Positions 16,010 through 20,324 of a stretch of 20,324 nt of DNA are shown in pieces (position 1 is the first letter of the stretch; every line of letters begins with the position of its first letter). This DNA is from an uncultured Clostridia bacterium (GTDB lineage Bacteria > Bacillota > Clostridia > TANB77 > CAG-508), in contig CANRLA010000019.1 of the NCBI GenBank assembly GCA_947631315.1, positions 1 through 20,324 on the forward strand. The letters are read 5' to 3'. Made by a program: the position numbers and the translations under genes. The notes beneath the pieces are model-generated. The model was not told the DNA's origin. It worked only from the letters and a program-made list of their open reading frames with translations, and ran no database searches.

Positions 16010-16100
16010 AAAAACCCTATTTCCTCCTCGCTTTGCTAAACCAAAAAAGTTTGATTATTTTTTTGCAATATATTTTAAAAGTTTAATTTATTTTTAATTC

Positions 16101-17060
16101 TTATTTTTTTAGTCTAAAGATCTTACAATATATTTGGTAAGTAATTTTATTAACTGACCTCATATAACTATCTTTTTTTGATTTTCTTTCTCTTAATATC
16201 TCATTTTGTTTCCAGTTTGGAAATTTTTCATTCAAATTTTTCCATGTTTCATATAACACTTTTTCTCTTATTTTTTTGTCTTTTATTTTTACCATTCTTC
16301 CTAATGAGCTACATAGTAAATACCTCGTATATACATATTCTAATTGTGTTTTATACTCTTCATATATTTGATTTGATTTATAATAATCTATAACATTATC
16401 TAATATTGTAAAAATGTCTCTAGTTTTTTCATTAAATTCATACGAAACCGATGATTTTCGTTGCACATAATGTACTAGTGGCTCTTTTATAAATGATACC
16501 TTTTCGCAATATGGTACTAATTTGTATGTAAATTCTACATCTTCGTATTTTAGGCCTTTTGGAAATAATATTTTATTAGTTTCTAATATACTTCTTTTTA
16601 TTAATTTATTCCAAGGTATAACTCTCGCATATAAAAGCATGTCCTTTTTGTTTGTATAAATTATTCCCGTATCTAGCCTTTTTTTATGTGGATATTCCCA
16701 ATAAAAATCACATTCTACTATGCTACTATTTTCTTCTTTTGCTTTGTTGTACATTTTCTCGTACATTTCAGGTTCTGCATAGTCGTCCGAATCTAAAAAC
16801 GCTATATATTCTCCTGTAGCATTAGATATAGCATAATTTCTAGCATCAGCTGCTCCGCCATTTCCTTTTTCCAAATATTTTATTTTGTCCTTATATTTTT
16901 CTTCATATTTTTGTATTATCTCTTTTGAATTATCAGTTGATCCATCATTTACTATTATAATTTCTATATCTTGCAAAGTCTGTTTTAACAGTGATTCTAT
17001 ACTTTTTTGTATATATTTTTCTGCATTAAATACAGGCATTATAATACTAACCTTTACCAT
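16101..17060 (-). CDS. Family-2 glycosyltransferase
   Basis: Encodes 319 residues. The GT-A domain opens with KVSIIMPVFNAEKYIQKSIE, followed by IIIVNDGSTDNS (34-45), GNGGAADARNYAISNATGEY and the catalytic/metal-binding FLDSDDY (88-94). The C-terminal half is helical, with aromatic and basic residues and the motif NEKFPNWKQNE. It ends without membrane helices, so it is a cytoplasmic or peripheral enzyme. It probably adds a sugar to the lipid-linked intermediate exported by the ABC system. AAAGGA lies 11 nt before the ATG at 17060. It is the middle member of three tandem paralogues; its C-terminal region is closer to the frameshifted gene downstream than to the upstream one. Confidence 0.9.
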   Translation of the reverse strand: MVKVSIIMPVFNAEKYIQKSIESLLKQTLQDIEIIIVNDGSTDNSKEIIQKYEEKYKDKIKYLEKGNGGAADARNYAISNATGEYIAFLDSDDYAEPEMYEKMYNKAKEENSSIVECDFYWEYPHKKRLDTGIIYTNKKDMLLYARVIPWNKLIKRSILETNKILFPKGLKYEDVEFTYKLVPYCEKVSFIKEPLVHYVQRKSSVSYEFNEKTRDIFTILDNVIDYYKSNQIYEEYKTQLEYVYTRYLLCSSLGRMVKIKDKKIREKVLYETWKNLNEKFPNWKQNEILRERKSKKDSYMRSVNKITYQIYCKIFRLKK

Positions 17061-17081
17061 ACAAAATACTTTCCTTTCTTA

Positions 17082-17138
17082 CTTTCAAGCTACTATCTTG
17101 TTTATAAGATTTACATTCTTAAAACTACTGGCTTGTTT
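17082..17138. repeat. Imperfect direct repeat between two glycosyltransferase genes
   Basis: A copy of about 22 bp at 17082-17103 and one of 21 bp at 17118-17138 share the core CTACT..CTTGTTT with about 17 matches. They occupy the 104-bp gap between the genes ending at 17165 and starting at 17060, just upstream of the ribosome site. The function is unknown. Confidence 0.3.
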
Positions 17139-17164
17139 AAAAATTACATTTAAAAAAATGATTT

Positions 17165-18112
17165 TTATCTTAATTTTAAATACCAATTTATATTAAAGCT
17201 TAAAATTACTCTTTTTAAAAATTGTTTAAAGTTTCTTATTTTTATATTTTTTTGCATTTTTCTTCTTTTTATTTCTTTTATATAAAGTTTCTTGTTTTCG
17301 CTACTTAAGTCTTCTACTTTTAAAATAATATTATTTGTGTAATATATTTTTACATTTTCTTTTGTCTCCTTAGAAATATCTATGTTTTCTATTTCTTTTT
17401 CCATATTATCATAATGCTCTAGCATATCCATTGCTCTTTTTAGCTTTTTTTCTTCATTGTTTCCCCTAGTTATACTTTCATTTGATTGATAGTAATAATA
17501 TCCATATATATCAGTTGAAACTACTTTTTTTGCTTTTAACATTAAAAGAGCAGTTGTTGCAAAGTCTTCGTGGAATTTTCCTACTGGATATTTAAAGTTA
17601 TTTCCTTGCAAAAACGATTTTTTATATAAATATAGCCACGCTGGTTGAAGCATAATATCTGTACTATATAATATATTAAAGGCTTCTTCTCCTTTTGTTT
17701 CTTCAAAAATTGGTCCATCTATTTTCTCTATTTCTTTGTAGTTTTCATCTACTTTTACCATTTTATATTTAATCATATCTATGTCTAACGTCATATATTT
17801 TTCTAGCTTCTCTAATAAATCCGTAGCTAAGTAGTCGTCTGAATCTACAAAACATATATATTCTCCATTTGCTTTCTCTAAGCCATAGTTTCTTGCATCA
17901 GATAATCCACCATTTTCTTTTTCATAGCTTTTTAATAAATTAGGATAATTTTTTTCATATTCCTTTATGACTTTTTGACTATTGTCTGTAGAACCATCAT
18001 TTACTACTATTATCTCTATATTTTTAAAGGTTTGATTAACTATTGATTCAAGACATTTTCCTATGTATTTTTCTAAATTATACACAGGAACTATCACACT
18101 TACTTTTGGCAT
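17165..18112 (-). CDS. Family-2 glycosyltransferase, first gene of the glycan operon
   Basis: Encodes 315 residues from the ATG at 18112. Motifs: PKVSVIVPVYNLEKYIGKCL, VVNDGSTDNSQ, ENGGLSDARNYGLEKANGEY and FVDSDDY (catalytic DSDD about 90-93). The C-terminal half contains LQPAWLYLYKKSF, FHEDFATTALLML and a basic tail; no membrane helices. Alternative starts are a TTG at 18148 (AAGG 4 nt upstream) and an ATG at 18133 that lacks a ribosome site. I chose 18112 because the protein then begins MPKVSVI like its paralogues. GGAAGGA lies 12 nt upstream, a spacing also seen for the frameshifted paralogue. The gene has its own promoter region within the long gene-free stretch to its right. Confidence 0.88.
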   Translation of the reverse strand: MPKVSVIVPVYNLEKYIGKCLESIVNQTFKNIEIIVVNDGSTDNSQKVIKEYEKNYPNLLKSYEKENGGLSDARNYGLEKANGEYICFVDSDDYLATDLLEKLEKYMTLDIDMIKYKMVKVDENYKEIEKIDGPIFEETKGEEAFNILYSTDIMLQPAWLYLYKKSFLQGNNFKYPVGKFHEDFATTALLMLKAKKVVSTDIYGYYYYQSNESITRGNNEEKKLKRAMDMLEHYDNMEKEIENIDISKETKENVKIYYTNNIILKVEDLSSENKKLYIKEIKRRKMQKNIKIRNFKQFLKRVILSFNINWYLKLR

Positions 18113-18196
18113 TTTTAATTTTATTCCTTCCATATATTTATTTACCAAGCTACCTTAAGTTATAATCATTTAACTATTTCGTTTTTTATTATTCTT

Positions 18197-18228
18197 ATAT
18201 TATCACAAATCACTACCATAGACAACAA
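18197..18228 (-). promoter_or_regulatory. Possible promoter of the glycosyltransferase operon
   Basis: On the minus strand either TTGTCT (18220-18225) with TAATAT (18197-18202) at 17 bp, or TTGTTG (18223-18228) with the extended TGTGATAAT (-10 GATAAT at 18199-18204) at 18 bp, could serve. Both are about 85 bp upstream of the ATG at 18112. The matches are only fair, and AT-richness raises the chance of coincidence. Confidence 0.4.
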
Positions 18229-18478
18229 TTTAACTAATTTTTTTATAATGTCTTAATTTTATTTTTTACTATCTTTTTAACGGATTTTAGTTTTGCATTT
18301 AATTATTCACTTTACATAAATTTTAGTCTTTTTCTGACTTGCAATTTTATATAAAATTCTTGACTTTTAAAGAATAATTTGTGAACATAATTTGTATCAA
18401 AAGATTATTTACTTTTCATAATGTGTTTTTAATTATTTTTTCTAAAATTTGCTAGGAGTTTGAAAGCACTATTTAAAG

Positions 18479-18508
18479 TTATTCACAGAGTTATCCACAT
18501 TATCCACA
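18479..18508 (+). promoter_or_regulatory. Three tandem DnaA boxes
   Basis: TTATTCACA (18479-18487), TTATCCACA (18491-18499) and TTATCCACA (18500-18508) all lie on the plus strand and match the DnaA consensus TTATNCACA exactly. The first two are 3 bp apart and the last two touch. Very AT-rich sequence follows to the right (from 18511), as expected of an unwinding element. I found no other exact boxes in the window except the pair at 18767-18792. The arrangement is typical of an origin or a DnaA-binding control region. Confidence 0.8.
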
Positions 18509-18761
18509 GGTTATTTTTTAATTTTATTATCTTTTTTCTAATATACATAATGTTATATATTGTTACAAATTTGTAAACTTATTATTTCTTTTCTGTAATA
18601 ATTTACAAATTTTCTTTTTATTATTTTTGTTGTTTTTCTTTTATATTTAGGCATTTTTTTATTCATTGGTTCTTCATTTTATATTTTTGATTTTTTTCAA
18701 ATTTTTTACATAGATATTTCAAACTCTCTATTTTGACTTAATTTTTCTAGTTTACATTTTA

Positions 18762-18797
18762 AAAAGTTATCCACAATTTTTTATGTGAATAACTTTT
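18762..18797. promoter_or_regulatory. Inverted pair of DnaA boxes forming a hairpin
   Basis: TTATCCACA (18767-18775, plus) and TTATTCACA (18784-18792, minus) face each other. They extend into 14-bp arms (18762-18775 and 18784-18797) with one G-T-type mismatch and an 8-nt A/T loop. On the minus strand the RNA would fold into this stem, and CUUUUU follows. It could therefore also act as an intrinsic terminator for the DUF1294 gene, which ends 85 bp upstream. Either or both functions are possible. Confidence 0.65.
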
Positions 18798-18881
18798 AGA
18801 TTTTTACTATTTAGAATACTTTTAACTATTTTTCTATTTATTCTATACTAATTCTAGATTATTTATAAACATCATATTTAA

Positions 18882-19160
18882 TTAGGCTCTTACTTTGTAT
18901 ATTATATAAAGAATAATACTTATCTCAATAAAAATTACAAGAGGAATCCATCTCTTAAATATTTTTTCTTTTTTTCTATAATTAAACATTTCAGTTGCAA
19001 TCATAATTCCAACAAAACCACCAAGAATTGACAATACTAAATATATTGTGTCTACCCATTTTTTGCTTATTTTAATATATTCTGTCCTTATATTAAGCCA
19101 TATAAATATATACGAAATCATATTTATACAGATTACATATCCAATTATAAAATTTACCAT
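18882..19160 (-). CDS. Small DUF1294 membrane protein
   Basis: Encodes 92 residues with three to four hydrophobic segments. The central YLVLSILGGFVGIMIATEMFNYRKKEKIF (about 41-69) resembles the LLGGxxGxxxGMxxFxHKTxK core of the DUF1294 family. In the usual family the HKT motif follows; here it is NYRKKEK, a diverged form. The family's function is not known. AAGGA lies 8 nt before the ATG at 19160. It follows polC with an 81-bp gap and no clear terminator, so it may be cotranscribed with polC. Confidence 0.68.
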   Translation of the reverse strand: MVNFIIGYVICINMISYIFIWLNIRTEYIKISKKWVDTIYLVLSILGGFVGIMIATEMFNYRKKEKIFKRWIPLVIFIEISIILYIIYKVRA

Positions 19161-19241
19161 CTAAAAATTCCTTGTATAATATATTTAGGTTTTTAATAAA
19201 GGATTTACCTATAAACCTATTGCCACCATTGTTAATATTTT

Positions 19242-20324
19242 TTATCCAAATAGGCTCATTTGATTGCTTTGACTCATTCCTTCTAAGCAACCTGCATTTC
19301 TTAACATTTCTATTCCACTTGTTCCAAGTTTTGCTCTTATTTTTAAATCGTCTATCGACATAAATTCACCTTGTTTTCTTGCTTCGTCTACTCCAAGTGC
19401 TGCAACTGTTCCAAAGCCTGGAATGCTGTTAAGTGGTGGTCTGATTCCTTCATCTTCCATTTTAAACTTCGTTGCATCTGATTTATATAAATCTATTGGA
19501 ACAAATCCTATTTTTCTTTCATACATTTCATTAACTATTTCTAATGTTTCATACATTGCCCCGTCTTTTTGTGTTGCATTATTGCCTAAGAGTTCTATTT
19601 CTTTCATTTTGTTTTTTACTTTTTCTTGTCCATGACACATTATCTCGCTATCAAATGCATCTGCTCTTATTGTAAAGTATGCTGTGTAATATGCTTTTGG
19701 AATATGTACTTTAAACCATGCTATTCTAAAAGCGTTTGTAACATAAGCTGCCGCGTGTGCCTTTGGGAACAAGTATTTTATTTTATTACATGAATCTATA
19801 TACCATTGTGGAACATTGTTTTCTTCCATAGTTTTTTTATAGTCTGCCCATTTTTCAGGCTCTTTTGCAACTTTTCCTTTACGCACCAGCTCCATTATCT
19901 TAAATGCTGTATTTGGCTTAAGTCCTTGTTTTATTAGATATAACATAATATCATCACGAGTACAAATTGCTTCACTTAATTGTGCTGTTCCACTATTTAT
20001 TATATCTTGTGCATTTCCAAGCCACACATCAGTACCGTGTGATAATCCTGATATTCTTATTAATTCCTCAAATGTAGTTGGCTTAGTATCTTTAAGCATT
20101 CCTCTTACAAATTTAGTTCCTGATTCAGGTATTCCATAAGTTCCAACTTCAGATTTTATTGCTTCAGGTGTTACTCCTAATGCTTTTGTTGATGAATAAA
20201 TTGACATTGTTTCTTTATCATCTAAAGGCACTTTTGTTGGATCTAAGCCTGTTAAATCATAAAGCATACGAATTACTGTTGGATCATCATGACCTAGTAT
20301 ATCTAGTTTTAGTAGGTTTTGGTC
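19242..20324 (-). CDS. polC: DNA polymerase III PolC, C-terminal 360 residues (runs off the right edge)
   Basis: The frame is open to the right edge and ends at TAA 19242-19244. Translation starts within DQNLLKLDILGHDDPTVIRM and continues through LTGLDPTKVPLDDKET, GIPESGTKFVRGML, LIRISGLSHGTDVWLGNAQD, YLFPKAHAAAYVTNAFRIAWFKVH-type sequence and GIRPPLNSIPGFG. This is the fingers/tandem helix-hairpin-helix/C-terminal part of PolC, the replicative polymerase of low-GC Gram-positives. The last residues, SNQMSLFG, contain a QxxLF beta-clamp-binding peptide. The palm with its catalytic aspartates and the exonuclease domain lie outside the window. No truncation or frameshift is seen. Transcription runs towards the DnaA-box region. 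Confidence 0.97.
   Translation of the reverse strand, partial: DQNLLKLDILGHDDPTVIRMLYDLTGLDPTKVPLDDKETMSIYSSTKALGVTPEAIKSEVGTYGIPESGTKFVRGMLKDTKPTTFEELIRISGLSHGTDVWLGNAQDIINSGTAQLSEAICTRDDIMLYLIKQGLKPNTAFKIMELVRKGKVAKEPEKWADYKKTMEENNVPQWYIDSCNKIKYLFPKAHAAAYVTNAFRIAWFKVHIPKAYYTAYFTIRADAFDSEIMCHGQEKVKNKMKEIELLGNNATQKDGAMYETLEIVNEMYERKIGFVPIDLYKSDATKFKMEDEGIRPPLNSIPGFGTVAALGVDEARKQGEFMSIDDLKIRAKLGTSGIEMLRNAGCLEGMSQSNQMSLFG

Larger units (their letters stand above)
18113..18881. other. Gene-free, extremely AT-rich stretch with DnaA boxes
   Basis: No credible coding frame is found on either strand; the stretch is mostly T- and A-runs. At its left end lie alternative starts and a promoter for the glycosyltransferase operon. 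The remainder holds the five exact DnaA boxes listed separately, with about 250 bp of very AT-rich sequence between the two groups. It is bounded on the right by the stop codon of the DUF1294 gene. A near-match TTATTCACT occurs at 18303-18311. Confidence 0.8.

Noticed and set aside
19093..19290. 65-codon minus-strand frame between polC and the DUF1294 gene
   Set aside because: It overlaps the end of polC and the start of the DUF1294 gene in another frame and has no ribosome site or recognisable motif.
1..20324. CRISPR arrays, tRNA or rRNA genes, transposases and riboswitches
   Set aside because: I looked for regular repeats, cloverleaf-like GC-rich segments, DDE motifs and conserved leader structures and saw none. 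An automated scan could still find a weak one.

Overview
The window is very AT-rich and every recognisable gene lies on the minus strand, so transcription runs from right to left. The truncated gene at the right edge is PolC, the Gram-positive-type replicative DNA polymerase III. Together with the low GC, AGA-rich arginine use, purine-rich coding strands and AGGAGG-type ribosome sites, this points to a low-GC Firmicute, probably an uncultured gut Clostridia-like lineage. That placement is inference; no rRNA gene is present.

Layout in transcription order (right to left). (1) 20324-18882: the C-terminal part of polC, then a small DUF1294 membrane protein. (2) 18881-18113: about 770 bp with no gene. 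It is extremely AT-rich and holds five exact DnaA boxes: three in tandem (18479-18508) and an inverted pair forming a hairpin (18762-18797). A promoter for the next operon lies at its left end. (3) 18112-15052: three tandem paralogous family-2 glycosyltransferases; the third carries a one-base frameshift. (4) 15009-13340: a promoter, then an ABC glycan exporter (ATPase and permease of the Wzt/Wzm or TagH/TagG type). (5) 13204-4597: a GT2-GT4 fusion, two pairs of multi-pass membrane transferase plus GtrB/DPM-like polyprenyl-phosphate glycosyltransferase, and a WecA/TagO-type initiating sugar-phosphate transferase. (6) 4466-478: ruvB, a third GtrB-like enzyme with a third membrane protein, then queH for queuosine synthesis. 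(7) 477-1: a C-terminal scrap of a GNAT acetyltransferase flanked by inverted repeats, then the N-terminus of a DUF1016/YhcG-type PDDEXK nuclease-like protein.

Taken together, the middle 16 kb looks like a cell-surface glycopolymer locus. A WecA/TagO-like enzyme would start a chain on undecaprenyl phosphate, cytoplasmic GT2/GT4 enzymes would extend it, and the ABC exporter would flip it. Three Gtr-type modules (lipid-linked sugar donor synthase plus membrane transferase) could then decorate the polymer outside the membrane. No GtrA-like flippase, Wzx or Wzy is visible. Housekeeping genes ruvB and queH are interleaved with the glycan genes.

The two most notable points are the DnaA-box cluster with no dnaA beside it and the three parallel donor/transferase pairs.
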